DNA from: Paraburkholderia phenazinium
GTDB lineage: Bacteria > Pseudomonadota > Gammaproteobacteria > Burkholderiales > Burkholderiaceae
NCBI RefSeq assembly: GCF_900142845.1
Contig: NZ_FSRU01000001.1
Coordinates: 2,790,001-2,854,000 of the forward strand
Reading direction: 5' to 3'
Length of the DNA stretch: 64,000 nucleotides
Shown: positions 52,408 through 61,058 of the stretch, in pieces
Position numbering within the stretch: position 1 is the stretch's first letter
How the letters are laid out: each line of letters begins with the position of its first letter
Notes under the pieces: generated by a model
Database searches by the model: none
Told to the model about the DNA's origin: nothing
Seen by the model: only the letters and a program-made list of their open reading frames with translations
Program-made: the position numbers and the translations under genes

Positions 52408-52452
52408 ATTTGAAAATTAAATTAAAATCTATGTGTCAGTTGAATTTCAAAT
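52408..52452. promoter_or_regulatory. Candidate LysR-type operator between the HAD and LysR genes
   Basis: ATTTGAAA at 52408-52415 and TTTCAAAT at 52445-52452 form an exact inverted pair in the only AT-rich part of a divergent region. LysR regulators commonly bind such spaced arms upstream of the divergent target gene. Confidence 0.45.
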
Positions 52453-52469
52453 AACGAAGCGAGCCGGCC

Positions 52470-53321
52470 ATGCTTGATCTGGAACTATTGAATACGCTGA
52501 TTTGCGTCGTCGACGAGGGCAGCTTCACGCGCGCCGGCGAACGCGTGCACCGCACCCAGTCGACGGTCAGCCAGCAGGTGCGCAAACTGGAAGCGCTGGT
52601 CGGCCGGCCCCTCTTGCTGCGCGACCGCACCGGCAATCAGGTGAGCGCGACCGAGCACGGCGAGTTGCTCGCGCAATACGCCCGTCGGCTGCTGGCACTC
52701 GCGCAGGAAGCCCAGGACGCGCTGGCGAGCGACGTGGAACTGACGCCGGTTCGCATCGGCGTGCCCGAGGATTTCGACGCCCGGCGCATGTCGGCCATGC
52801 TGTCGGGCTTTGTGAAGGCCAAACCCGGCGTGCGCCTCGAGACCATCGCCGGCATGAGCACCGACCTGCAGCGCAAGCTGGCTGCGGGCGAGATCGAGCT
52901 TGCGCTGGTCAAGCGCGAACCGGGCAGCGGCGAGTGTCTCGCGTCCTGGCCGGAATCGTTGGTGTGGGTCCAGGGCGCGGATGTCGAAGCGTCTGAGGAG
53001 CCCGTGGACCAACCCATCCCGCTCGCGCTGTTTCCCCAAGGCTGCGTCTACCGGCAGCGCGCCATCCGCAGCCTCGACAAGGCCCAGCGGCGCTGGCGCA
53101 TCGCGTTCGGCAGCCACAGTCTCACGGGCATTCAGGCGGCCGTTTCGTCGGGACTGGGGATTTCGGTCCTGCCCACAACCGCGGTGCTTCCCGAGCATCG
53201 CCTGTGCCCCGGTTTGCCCGACTTGCCGCCCACGGAGCTGGCGCTCGTCACCTCCGGCGGGGTGCTCAATGCGCTGCAGCAAGCGTTGGTGGAATTCTTG
53301 CGGGCCGAAGTCAAGGCGTAA
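52470..53321 (+). CDS. LysR-family regulator
   Basis: A 283-aa regulator. The helix-turn-helix is in GSFTRAGERVHRTQSTVSQQVRKLEALVGRPLL (about residues 16-48), and the effector-binding domain follows (about 90-275). It is divergent from the HAD/aldolase-like operon and shares a 127-base AT-rich promoter region with it, so it very likely controls that operon. ATG at 52470; the ligand is unknown. Confidence 0.88.
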   Translation: MLDLELLNTLICVVDEGSFTRAGERVHRTQSTVSQQVRKLEALVGRPLLLRDRTGNQVSATEHGELLAQYARRLLALAQEAQDALASDVELTPVRIGVPEDFDARRMSAMLSGFVKAKPGVRLETIAGMSTDLQRKLAAGEIELALVKREPGSGECLASWPESLVWVQGADVEASEEPVDQPIPLALFPQGCVYRQRAIRSLDKAQRRWRIAFGSHSLTGIQAAVSSGLGISVLPTTAVLPEHRLCPGLPDLPPTELALVTSGGVLNALQQALVEFLRAEVKA

Positions 53322-53649
53322 TCGCCGTGGACCGTCCCGGATTCACCACGGACTCGCCCCAGCTACGCCGCTACGCCAAACCCCGCGCCCACCGCCGCCG
53401 GACCGCCCCGCCCGGCCCGAACACGCGCGGCTCCGACCGGAAAGTCCGGTTTGTGCGATCATTGCGGTATTTTTGAGAATTCGGGGCCCCACAACCCGTC
53501 CAGTGCCAGATCGGTTTGCGCCAATCGGGTGGACGTGATCGGCCCTTGTTAGCACACGATCGCGTCCGAAGCGGGCGCGAAACGATCTATTGAACACAGT
53601 CGCAGACCCTGTCCGCGGCGCAACACAGTTATTGAGGAGCATTGCCAGC
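53322..53649. other. Intergenic region before hpnH
   Basis: No gene seen in these 328 bases. A weak promoter-like pair, TTGTGC near 53453 and GAGAAT near 53475, may serve hpnH. A GAGGAG about 10 bases before the hpnH start is its ribosome-binding site. An in-frame start at 53590 was rejected because it lengthens the normal HpnH N-terminus. Confidence 0.35.
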
Positions 53650-55224
53650 ATGGGAGTGCCAATTTCGCAGGCCTGGACGGTCGCCACCTATGTCCTGAAG
53701 CAGAAGCTGATGCGGCGTAGCCGCTATCCGCTCGTTCTCATGCTCGAGCCGCTCATGCGCTGCAATCTGGCGTGCGCGGGCTGCGGCAAGATCCAGTACC
53801 CGGCTCACGTCCTGAAGTCGCAACTCACGCCCGAGCAATGCTTCAAGGCGGTCGAGGAGTGCGGAACGCCGATGGTCGCGATTCCGGGCGGCGAGCCGCT
53901 GCTGCATCCGCAGATGCCTGAGATCGTCGCCGGTCTGGTGGCGCGCAAGAAGTACGTGTACATGTGCACGAATGCGTTGCTGCTCGCCAAGAACCTGCAC
54001 CTCTTCAAACCGAGCAAGTATCTGTCGTTCTCGGTGCACGTCGACGGCCAGCGCGAGCATCACGATTTCGCGGTGTGCCGTGAAGGCGGCTACGACATCG
54101 CCATGGAAGGTGTGCGCGCCGCTGTTGCGGCCGGTTTCCGCGTCACCACCAACACCACCTTGTTCGACGGCGCCGACCCGAACAGCGTGCGCCTGCACTT
54201 CGACGAGATGATGGAAGCGGGCGTCGAAAGCATGATGGTCTCGCCCGGCTACACGTACGACAAGGCGCCGGACCAGAAGCACTTTCTCGGCCGTGCACGT
54301 TCGAAGAAGCTGTTCCGCGCGATCCTGTCGAACCGGAAGAAGAGCTGGCGCTTCAACGCGTCGCCCATCTTCATGGAATTCCTGATGGGCAAGAAGCAAC
54401 TCACCTGCACGCCGTGGGGCATGCCCACCTACAGCATCTTCGGTTGGCAAAAGCCGTGCTACCTGCTGCAGGACGGCTATGCAGACAGCTTCGACGAACT
54501 GATGGAAAGCGTGAAGTGGTCCGAGTACGGCACCGAAAGCGGCAATCCGAAGTGCGCCAACTGTATGGTGCACTCGGGCTACGAAGCGAGCGGCGTGAAC
54601 TACACCTTTGGTTCGTTCAAGGGTATGTTCCAGACCGTCAAGGCCATGCTGTTCGACAGCTATAAGGACCAGGGCGCCACCGACCTGCTCGCCGGCTGGA
54701 AGAAGACCTCGCACGAAGTGCCGATGGTGTTCGTCCCCACGCCGCCGCGTGCGGATGCGGCCAAGGGCCAGCAAGCGGCCGAGGCCGTAGCAGCCGCGCC
54801 GGTCGCACCGGCGGCTGACGTGGTCAACCCGGATCAGATGGAAACCGCCGCGGGCACGGTGCACGAGCAGCTCGAAGGCTGGACGCCGCAACTGACCACC
54901 GAAGCCGAAGTGCGCGAAGCGATGGAAAAGGCCTTCGATTATCGTGGCGACGTCACGATCACCCGCAAGGACGGCTCGAGCGTGGCAGGCTATCTGTACG
55001 ACCGTCAATACGGCGCGGCCTTCAAGGACTGCTTCGTGCGGATCATCCCCACCGGCAAGCAGACGAAGGACGTGATTCCGTACGCGGACATCGGCGCCAT
55101 CGCCTTCACCGGCAAGGATACGGCCGCGGGCAAGACCTTCGAAAACTGGGTCAAGCGATACTGGGAAAAGAAGGCTGCCGGCGAGCAGAACATCCAGATC
55201 GAACCGGAATATCTCGGCGATTAA
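53650..55224 (+). CDS. hpnH: HpnH-type radical SAM hopanoid enzyme with an extra C-terminal domain
   Basis: A 524-aa protein. The first 370 residues match HpnH: the start MGVPISQAWTVATYVLKQKL, the radical-SAM cysteines in CNLACAGC (about residues 38-45), and GNPKCANCMVHSGYEAS near 300. HpnH joins adenosine to the hopanoid diploptene, the first step to side-chain-extended hopanoids. HpnH is usually about 340-380 aa. Here, after a linker rich in alanine and proline (about 370-405), a domain of about 110 residues (415-524) is added, containing DGSSVAGYLYDRQYGAAFKD and ending in NIQIEPEYLGD. I do not recognise that domain. Confidence 0.9.
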   Translation: MGVPISQAWTVATYVLKQKLMRRSRYPLVLMLEPLMRCNLACAGCGKIQYPAHVLKSQLTPEQCFKAVEECGTPMVAIPGGEPLLHPQMPEIVAGLVARKKYVYMCTNALLLAKNLHLFKPSKYLSFSVHVDGQREHHDFAVCREGGYDIAMEGVRAAVAAGFRVTTNTTLFDGADPNSVRLHFDEMMEAGVESMMVSPGYTYDKAPDQKHFLGRARSKKLFRAILSNRKKSWRFNASPIFMEFLMGKKQLTCTPWGMPTYSIFGWQKPCYLLQDGYADSFDELMESVKWSEYGTESGNPKCANCMVHSGYEASGVNYTFGSFKGMFQTVKAMLFDSYKDQGATDLLAGWKKTSHEVPMVFVPTPPRADAAKGQQAAEAVAAAPVAPAADVVNPDQMETAAGTVHEQLEGWTPQLTTEAEVREAMEKAFDYRGDVTITRKDGSSVAGYLYDRQYGAAFKDCFVRIIPTGKQTKDVIPYADIGAIAFTGKDTAAGKTFENWVKRYWEKKAAGEQNIQIEPEYLGD

Positions 55225-55230
55225 TCCCGG

Positions 55231-55288
55231 CGCCTGGTCTTGACGGCCAGGCGTCGCGCAATGCCGGCTGGGGCTCGCAAGGAGCCCC
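55231..55288 (+). terminator. Paired hairpins after hpnH
   Basis: CGCCTGG/CCAGGCG (55231-55253) and GGGGCTC/GAGCCCC (55270-55288) form two 7-bp stems within 64 bases of the hpnH stop. Neither has a T-tract, so they may slow or protect the transcript rather than end it. Confidence 0.45.
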
Positions 55289-55404
55289 GGAACCCCTCCC
55301 GGGGTCGACCGTGCGAATTCGAAATAAACGCCATTGCTCCCGCGTCAGACTGCAAGTGCTGATTGATCAGCACTTACTCACAAGTCGATATACGGAGCAA
55401 AGAG

Positions 55405-56565
55405 ATGGCCAAAGTTCTATGTGTTCTTTATCCCGATCCCGTCACCGGCTATCCGCCGAAATACGCGCGCAATGAGATTCCCGTCATCACGGCCTATCCG
55501 AATGGACAGACCGTGCCCTCGCCGAAGGGACCGCTCGGCTTCAAGCCGGGCGAACTGGTCGGCTGCGTCTCGGGAGAACTGGGTCTGCGCCGCTACCTGG
55601 AAAGCCATGGTCACGAACTGGTCGTGACGAGCGACAAGGACGGCGCCGATTCGACCTTCGACCGCCACCTCCCCGACGCCGACGTGGTGATTTCCCAGCC
55701 GTTCTGGCCGGCCTATCTCACCGCCGAACGCATTGCTAAAGCGAAGAAACTCAAGCTCGCTCTCACGGCCGGCATCGGCTCGGACCACGTCGACCTCAAG
55801 GCGGCCGCCGCACACGGTATCACCGTCGCCGAGGAAACCTTTTCTAACAGCATCAGCGTGGCCGAGCATGTCGTGATGATGGTGCTCTCGTTGGTGCGCA
55901 ACTACCTGCCCTCGCATCAATATGCCGTGAACGGCGGCTGGAACATCGCCGATTGCGTCAGCCGCAGCTACGATCTCGAAGGCATGCACTTCGGCACCAT
56001 CGCCGCCGGCCGGATCGGTCTCGCGGTGCTGCGCCGGCTCAAGCCGTTCGACGTTCATCTGCACTACTACGATCCGCATCGTCTCTCGGCGGAAATCGAA
56101 CGCGAACTGAACCTGACCTATCATCCGACGCCGGAATCGCTGGTGAAGGTGTGCGACGTCATCAACCTGCAAAGCCCGCTCTATCCGGCGACTGAGCACA
56201 TGTTCGACGACAGGATGTTCGAACTCGTCAAGCACGGCACGTACCTCATCAATACCGCGCGCGGCAAGCTGTGCGACCGGGATGCCGTGGTGCGCGCGCT
56301 CGAGTCGGGAAAACTCGCGGGCTATGCGGGCGACGTCTGGTATCCGCAACCCGCACCGGTCGATCATCCGTGGCGGCGCATGCCGAACCAGGGGATGACG
56401 CCGCATATTTCGGGCAGCTCGTTGGCGGGGCAAGCGCGCTATGCGGCCGGCACGCTAGAAATCCTCGAATGCTTCTTTGAGGGCAGGCCGATCCGTCCAG
56501 AGTACCTGATCGTCGACGGCGGCAACCTCGCCGGCACCGGCGCAGGTTCGTACAAGCTGGGCTGA
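55405..56565 (+). CDS. fdh: NAD-dependent formate dehydrogenase (metal-free type)
   Basis: A 386-aa D-2-hydroxyacid-dehydrogenase-fold enzyme. Catalytic features are SNSISVAEH (about residues 147-155), the arginine in NTARGK and the histidine in TPHISG. The Rossmann loop is GTIAAGRIG. After the second beta strand it has HYYDPHRL, with an aspartate in the position where the NADP-using Burkholderia stabilis enzyme has a glutamine, so NAD is the likely cofactor. Oxidises formate to CO2. ATG at 55405 has GGAG upstream. An oxalate decarboxylase gene 2.9 kb away would supply formate. Confidence 0.92.
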   Translation: MAKVLCVLYPDPVTGYPPKYARNEIPVITAYPNGQTVPSPKGPLGFKPGELVGCVSGELGLRRYLESHGHELVVTSDKDGADSTFDRHLPDADVVISQPFWPAYLTAERIAKAKKLKLALTAGIGSDHVDLKAAAAHGITVAEETFSNSISVAEHVVMMVLSLVRNYLPSHQYAVNGGWNIADCVSRSYDLEGMHFGTIAAGRIGLAVLRRLKPFDVHLHYYDPHRLSAEIERELNLTYHPTPESLVKVCDVINLQSPLYPATEHMFDDRMFELVKHGTYLINTARGKLCDRDAVVRALESGKLAGYAGDVWYPQPAPVDHPWRRMPNQGMTPHISGSSLAGQARYAAGTLEILECFFEGRPIRPEYLIVDGGNLAGTGAGSYKLG

Positions 56566-56577
56566 TCCCTGTAGAAG

Positions 56578-56598
56578 CGCGGCGACACAATCGCCGCG
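56578..56598. terminator. Terminator between fdh and the AraC gene
   Basis: CGCGGCGA and TCGCCGCG form a perfect 8-bp stem with a 5-base loop, 12 bases after the fdh stop. It is followed by TTT. It is 17 bases from the stop of the convergent AraC gene and may serve both. Confidence 0.6.
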
Positions 56599-56615
56599 TT
56601 TCTGCCGTGGTTGGA

Positions 56616-57557
56616 CTAGCGCCGCGTCTGCTGCTGTTGGGCGCGCCAGCGCGCGGGCGTCGTACCGCTCACGCCGCGAAACGCCGTGGTGAAATGCGCC
56701 TGAGCCTGAAAGCCGACGGCAAGCGCGACCTGCACGATCGGCATGTCCCTCTCCAGCAGAGTCTTGGCTCGCTCGATGCGCCGGTTCAACAGGAATGCAT
56801 GTGGTGTCGTGCCGGTGGCGAGCCGGAACTGCGCGGCGAAATGCATGCGGCTCAGGCCAGCCTGTTGGGCGATGTCCTGCAAAGTAATCGGTTCTGCCAG
56901 GTAAGCTTCCATGTAGTCGAGCGTGCTGCGCAAACGCGCTGACGATAATCCCCCGCCAACCGGCATGTCCGTCTTGCTTTCGCGTCCGTACCGCGAGAGC
57001 ACGTGCCCCAGGATCGCGTAGACCTGCCCTTCGACGTAAGCCACGTCGATGCGTCCCTCTTCGCCGTGCGCGGCGGCCAGTGGTTGCGCCAACGGACCCA
57101 GCACCGGATCGACGCGAAACGCGGGATCGTCGAAGAGCGGCGCGGCGACGCTGTGGCGCTCTTCGCCACATTCCAGCTCGATCAGATCGCTCGGAAAGAA
57201 GATGTGGATCGACTCGTTGGCACCACGAAAACCGCACTGGATCCGCTCGCCGGGCGCGGTGAGTTGCAGACCGCCTACCCCACCCGTGCCTCGGCCGGAC
57301 AGCTTGCCGTTCTTGTAGCAATCGACCGTCGCTTTGCCGAGCAAAATGCTGACGGTGAAGTAGCGGTCAAATACGGGCGCAACGAGTTCCCGGTGTTCGA
57401 CACGGCTGTCGGTCCAGTGACCGATCACCACCTGAGAGCCGCCTGTGCCGCTTTCGCGCCGCGGAATCTCCCGCCAGATACGCTCGTTCGCAGGCAGTCC
57501 TTGCAACTGGACCGGTGTGCTCCAGGATACGGCACCTGTTGAAACGCTCTGTGACAT
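56616..57557 (-). CDS. AraC-family regulator
   Basis: A 313-aa regulator. The C-terminal pair of helix-turn-helix units is clear: ITLQDIAQQAGLSRMHFAAQFRLATG and MPIVQVALAVGFQAQAHFTTAFRGVSG. The N-terminal 190 residues form an effector domain of unknown ligand. It is divergent from the porin gene at 57869 and could control it. ATG at 57557 with GAGAGAG upstream. A longer frame to 57614 was rejected. Confidence 0.88.
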   Translation of the reverse strand: MSQSVSTGAVSWSTPVQLQGLPANERIWREIPRRESGTGGSQVVIGHWTDSRVEHRELVAPVFDRYFTVSILLGKATVDCYKNGKLSGRGTGGVGGLQLTAPGERIQCGFRGANESIHIFFPSDLIELECGEERHSVAAPLFDDPAFRVDPVLGPLAQPLAAAHGEEGRIDVAYVEGQVYAILGHVLSRYGRESKTDMPVGGGLSSARLRSTLDYMEAYLAEPITLQDIAQQAGLSRMHFAAQFRLATGTTPHAFLLNRRIERAKTLLERDMPIVQVALAVGFQAQAHFTTAFRGVSGTTPARWRAQQQQTRR

Positions 57558-57868
57558 GTCTCTCTCACCGATCGATTGCGGTGGTCTCGATACAGAATCG
57601 CAAACATCATACACCGCTAGTTATCTACGGATATAACGCTAACGCGTGCGAACCCTGGCGCTTTAACTGTACTCCTCTCGAAACCCGACGACTGTACAGT
57701 TCCCCGTGCCCATCGTGCCGCTAAGATTGCGCCTCGACAGAAAGCGCGTTGCGATCCGCCATACCTTGTTTTTCGCTTCGTTATATCTGACGGTATATCC
57801 CGATCTGCGCAGACAGAGCGGCTGTCACTTTCCCCACACGCATGCAAGACCACTACGACGTCATCACC
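57558..57868. promoter_or_regulatory. AraC/porin divergent control region with repeated ACTGTAC
   Basis: ACTGTAC occurs twice, at 57666-57672 and 57691-57697, 25 bases apart, and the second copy lies in the perfect palindrome ACTGTACAGT (57691-57700). AraC proteins often bind paired direct repeats, so this is a reasonable target site. No convincing promoter was located. Confidence 0.4.
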
Positions 57869-59044
57869 ATGAGAAAAACCCTATTGGCTGCAGCCGTTTC
57901 GCTTTGCTGGGCCGCAAGCAGTCACGCACAAAGCAGCGTCACGCTGTACGGTATCGTCGATACCGCGGTGATCTACGCGAACAACCAGACCACTGGCAAA
58001 GCAGGCGCGCCTGGGCACAGCGGCGTCGAAATGGACAGCGGCGGCATCAGCGGCACCCGCTGGGGGGTGCGAGGCTCGGAGGATCTGGGCGGCGGCCTTT
58101 CAGCCGTGTTCATGCTGGAGGACGGTTTTTCGAGTGCCACCGGCAAACTCAGCAACTCGGGCGATCTGTTCGGACGCCAGGCATTCGTCGGCCTGAGCTC
58201 AAAGATGTATGGCACGATCACGGCGGGTCGACAGTACAGCTTCATGTCGCAGTATCTGTCCGCGCTGAGCGCCGAAGGTCTGGGCTGGGCCGGCAACCTG
58301 GCAGACCATCCGTTCGACAACGACGACATGATCCGGCATCAGAGTATCCAGAACTCTGTGCGATACGAAAGCCCAACCTATCGCGGCCTGACGGTGGGGA
58401 CGATGTACGGCTTCTCGAACGAGGCGGGCGAATTCTCGAACGACCGTGCCTATAGCATGGGGGCGAAGTACGAGAACGGGCCGGTCTCGCTGGTCGCCAG
58501 TTATCTGCAGATCAACCGCTCGGTCGGTACCGCCAACGTCAACCCGAACGGCGCGGTCACCAACGGCGATAGCGACGCGGTCATCACCGGCGGCAGCCAG
58601 CAGATCTGGGGCCTGGGCGGCAAATATGCGTTTGGCCCTGCGTCGATCGGGCTAGTCTGGACGCATTCGTCGACCAACGACGTCACCAGCGTCTATCAGG
58701 GCGGCAATCTCGCCCAGCTCGTGGGCAGCCTGCTGCGCTTTAACAACTTCGAGATCAACGGTCAGTATTTCGTGACCCGTGCCCTGAGTCTCGCCGCATC
58801 GTATACGTACACCGACGGGCGTTTCGATTCGTCGTCCGGCAGTCTCTCGCCCAAGTGGCATGAGGCCATCGTGCAGGCGGACTACCAGTTCAGCCACCGC
58901 ACGGACGTTTATCTGGAGAGCCTGTATCAGACGGTCAGCGGCGGCGGGAACAATCCGGCGTTCAACGCGTCTATGTTCAACGTCACGCCTTCGGCCAATA
59001 ATCGGCAGTTGCTGTTCGTCGCCGGATTCCGTCATCGCTTCTGA
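57869..59044 (+). CDS. Gram-negative trimeric porin (OmpC-like, Burkholderia type)
   Basis: A 391-aa outer-membrane porin. The signal peptide MRKTLLAAAVSLCWAASSHA is followed by QSSVTLYGIVDTAVIY, the standard mature N-terminus, and the chain ends in HRF with a terminal phenylalanine needed for barrel insertion. WGVRGSEDLGGGLSAVF and DLFGRQAFVGLSSKMYGTITAGRQY are core porin blocks. It may let small anions or sugars through. It lies between fdh and the oxalate decarboxylase gene and might serve uptake of oxalate or formate, but this is only positional inference. Confidence 0.92.
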   Translation: MRKTLLAAAVSLCWAASSHAQSSVTLYGIVDTAVIYANNQTTGKAGAPGHSGVEMDSGGISGTRWGVRGSEDLGGGLSAVFMLEDGFSSATGKLSNSGDLFGRQAFVGLSSKMYGTITAGRQYSFMSQYLSALSAEGLGWAGNLADHPFDNDDMIRHQSIQNSVRYESPTYRGLTVGTMYGFSNEAGEFSNDRAYSMGAKYENGPVSLVASYLQINRSVGTANVNPNGAVTNGDSDAVITGGSQQIWGLGGKYAFGPASIGLVWTHSSTNDVTSVYQGGNLAQLVGSLLRFNNFEINGQYFVTRALSLAASYTYTDGRFDSSSGSLSPKWHEAIVQADYQFSHRTDVYLESLYQTVSGGGNNPAFNASMFNVTPSANNRQLLFVAGFRHRF

Positions 59045-59072
59045 AGCAACGCACACGTTCTAGCGATGTAAC

Positions 59073-59098
59073 CGGCCAACGTGCTCACGCGTTGGCCG
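59073..59098 (+). terminator. Hairpin after the porin gene
   Basis: CGGCCAACG and CGTTGGCCG form a perfect 9-bp stem with an 8-base loop, 29 bases after the stop. No T-tract follows, so it may be a stability element rather than a true terminator. Confidence 0.5.
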
Positions 59099-59129
59099 CG
59101 CGTGACCCGCAGCGGAAATTAAAAGAAAA

Positions 59130-59243
59130 TTAATCCGCCGTTTTCAGAGTTTCACCCTCCGCAGCTTGCAAAATCCCCCCAGCTTTAAACACCGGAACGT
59201 TAACGTTCGGCTTATCGTTTCGTTCCAAAACTTTGACTGTCAT
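59130..59243 (-). CDS. 37-aa possible small protein upstream of the oxalate decarboxylase
   Basis: The frame starts MTVKVLERNDKPNVNVPVF and ends ETLKTAD, a plausible soluble peptide with balanced composition. A GAGG about 10 bases upstream could be its ribosome-binding site. A 14-bp palindrome (GAACGTTAACGTTC, 59195-59208) lies inside it and could be a binding site instead. It is antisense to the region between the porin and oxdC. Doubtful. Confidence 0.3.
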   Translation of the reverse strand: MTVKVLERNDKPNVNVPVFKAGGILQAAEGETLKTAD

Positions 59244-59435
59244 AAGCTCACGTACCTCACTAATATCGTCTCCAAGGATGCTGTTCGACGCGCTTTTTCC
59301 TCCAGTCAGCAGCACCCGGATAACACCCGGTTAATCCGTTTCCGACACGATCGAACCAGACCGATGTCAATTCCTGTTTATATAGGAATACGAATTTTAT
59401 AACGGTTTATTTTCAGACTTGAAACTTGGAAGGTA

Positions 59436-60698
59436 ATGAACATGACTGACCTGTCGCGACGCAAAGTGTTGGTGGGTGCAGCCGCTTCGGCTGCGGCGCT
59501 CGGGGTGGCCGCCACGGCCAAGGCCGCTTCGTTCGGCAATCCGGACCGGCCGCCCGAAGGCATAATCAACGCCCTGAGCCCGACGAGCCGGAATGACCCG
59601 GGCCCTCAGAACCCCGCCATTGCCAATCAGTTCCCGTCGTTCCAGAACCCGCCGGCAACCGACATCAACGGCATGCCGCTGTTCTGGGCGTCGTTCAACA
59701 ACGCGCACAAGCGCTATCAGAACGGCGGCTGGGCTCGCGAAGTAACGCAGGACGACTTCGCAATCTCGGAAGATATCTCGGGCGTCAACATGCGCCTGGG
59801 CACCAACGGCACCCGCGAAATGCACTGGCACCAGCAGGCCGAGTGGGCCATCATGCTGGACGGCAAGTGCCGCATTACCATCCTCGACGAGCAAGGCCGC
59901 CCGCAGGTTGCCGACGTCAAAACCGGCGACCTCTGGTATTTCCCGCCGGGCCTGCCGCACTCGCTGCAAGGTCTCGGACCGACAGGCGCCGAATTCCTGC
60001 TCGCCTTCGACAACGGCCATGCATCGGAATTCAACACGCTTCTGCTGACGGACTGGATCGCCCACACGCCGCCGGATGTCCTGGCCGCCAACTTCAACGT
60101 GCCGGCCGACGCCTTCAAGAACATTCCGGTCGACAACCTGTGGATTTTCCAGGGTACCGATCCCGGTCCGCTGGAAGCCGCGCAACGTTCCGTGGCGTCA
60201 CCGCTCGGCCTGCCTGAACATCCGTTCATTTTCTCGCTGGGCGATATGGCGCCGACGAAGGAGACCAAGGGTGGGTCGGTGCGGATCGCCGACAGTCGCA
60301 ACTTCAAGGCATCGGCAAACGTCGCGGCCGCCCTGGTGACGGTCAAGCCGGGTGGCATGCGCGAGCTGCACTGGCACCCGAACGCGGACGAATGGCAGTA
60401 CTACATCAAGGGCGAGGCCCGGATGACCGTGTTCGATACAGGTCCGAAGGCGGCAACCGCAGACTTCCGCGCGGGCGATATCGGCTACGTCAAGAAGAGT
60501 CTCGGTCACTACGTGCAGAACACGGGCGACACCGATCTCGTGTTCCTCGAAATCTTCAAGGCGGACCACTTTGCCGAGGTGTCGCTGTCCGACTGGCTGA
60601 CGCACACGCCGAAGCAGATGATCATGGATCATCTGCACGTGACTGAGGAGATGATTGCCCGGTTCCCGAACAACCGTCCCGACGTCATGCCGATCTAA
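59436..60698 (+). CDS. oxdC: Tat-exported bicupin oxalate decarboxylase
   Basis: A 420-aa enzyme. A twin-arginine signal (LSRRKVLVGAAASAAALG) directs it to the periplasm. Two cupin domains each hold Mn ligands: REMHWHQQAEW with GLPHSLQG, and RELHWHPNADEW with GHYVQNTG. The N-domain lid, HASEFNTLL, keeps the glutamate that decides decarboxylase rather than oxidase activity. It would convert oxalate to formate and CO2. Two ATGs are close (59436 and 59442); GGAAGG fits the second better. Its own TatA follows at 60849. Confidence 0.9.
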   Translation: MNMTDLSRRKVLVGAAASAAALGVAATAKAASFGNPDRPPEGIINALSPTSRNDPGPQNPAIANQFPSFQNPPATDINGMPLFWASFNNAHKRYQNGGWAREVTQDDFAISEDISGVNMRLGTNGTREMHWHQQAEWAIMLDGKCRITILDEQGRPQVADVKTGDLWYFPPGLPHSLQGLGPTGAEFLLAFDNGHASEFNTLLLTDWIAHTPPDVLAANFNVPADAFKNIPVDNLWIFQGTDPGPLEAAQRSVASPLGLPEHPFIFSLGDMAPTKETKGGSVRIADSRNFKASANVAAALVTVKPGGMRELHWHPNADEWQYYIKGEARMTVFDTGPKAATADFRAGDIGYVKKSLGHYVQNTGDTDLVFLEIFKADHFAEVSLSDWLTHTPKQMIMDHLHVTEEMIARFPNNRPDVMPI

Positions 60699-60740
60699 AT
60701 GCTGATCTGAATCGCACTGCGGTTCTTCTGCTCAGCCGCC

Positions 60741-60806
60741 GCCCGGGCATCAAGGTATAGATCCCGGGCGCACCAAGGTTCGGCCGCACAAGGGCGAACC
60801 TTGGTG
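60741..60806 (+). promoter_or_regulatory. Two intercistronic hairpins between oxdC and tatA
   Basis: GCCCGGG/CCCGGGC (60741-60769) and CACCAAGGTTCG/CGAACCTTGGTG (60771-60806, perfect 12-bp stem with 12-base loop) stand one after the other. Without T-tracts they more likely set differential expression of oxdC and tatA, through mRNA processing or stability, than stop transcription. Confidence 0.55.
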
Positions 60807-60848
60807 TCCAATCAGGCAGTAAGTAGAACGATTCAAAGAGAAAACATC

Positions 60849-61058
60849 ATGGGCTCAATAAGTATCTGGCACTGGTTGATTGTCGCGCTGATCGTGTCGC
60901 TGGTCTTCGGCACCAAAAAATTGCGCACGGTGGGCGGCGATCTCGGCTCGGCGATTCGCGGCTTCAAGGACGCAGTGAATACGGAAACGGCCGGCGGGAA
61001 CCCCGAGCCGGCCGTCACGCCTCAACCGAAGGCTGCAACGCAGGAAATCAGTGGCTGA
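60849..61058 (+). CDS. tatA: TatA/E-type Tat translocase component
   Basis: A 69-aa protein. The N-terminus [33 protein letters not shown] is the TatA transmembrane helix, hinge and amphipathic helix, including the FGTKKL motif. The C-terminus is short, polar and unstructured. It lies just downstream of a Tat-exported oxalate decarboxylase, so it may be a dedicated copy that helps export it; the housekeeping tatABC genes would be elsewhere. Its end overlaps the end of the convergent LysR gene by 11 bases. Confidence 0.88.
   Translation: MGSISIWHWLIVALIVSLVFGTKKLRTVGGDLGSAIRGFKDAVNTETAGGNPEPAVTPQPKAATQEISG

Noticed and set aside
53629..55008. 459-codon minus-strand frame over hpnH
   Set aside because: His/Arg/Val-rich shadow; the plus strand has radical-SAM cysteines.
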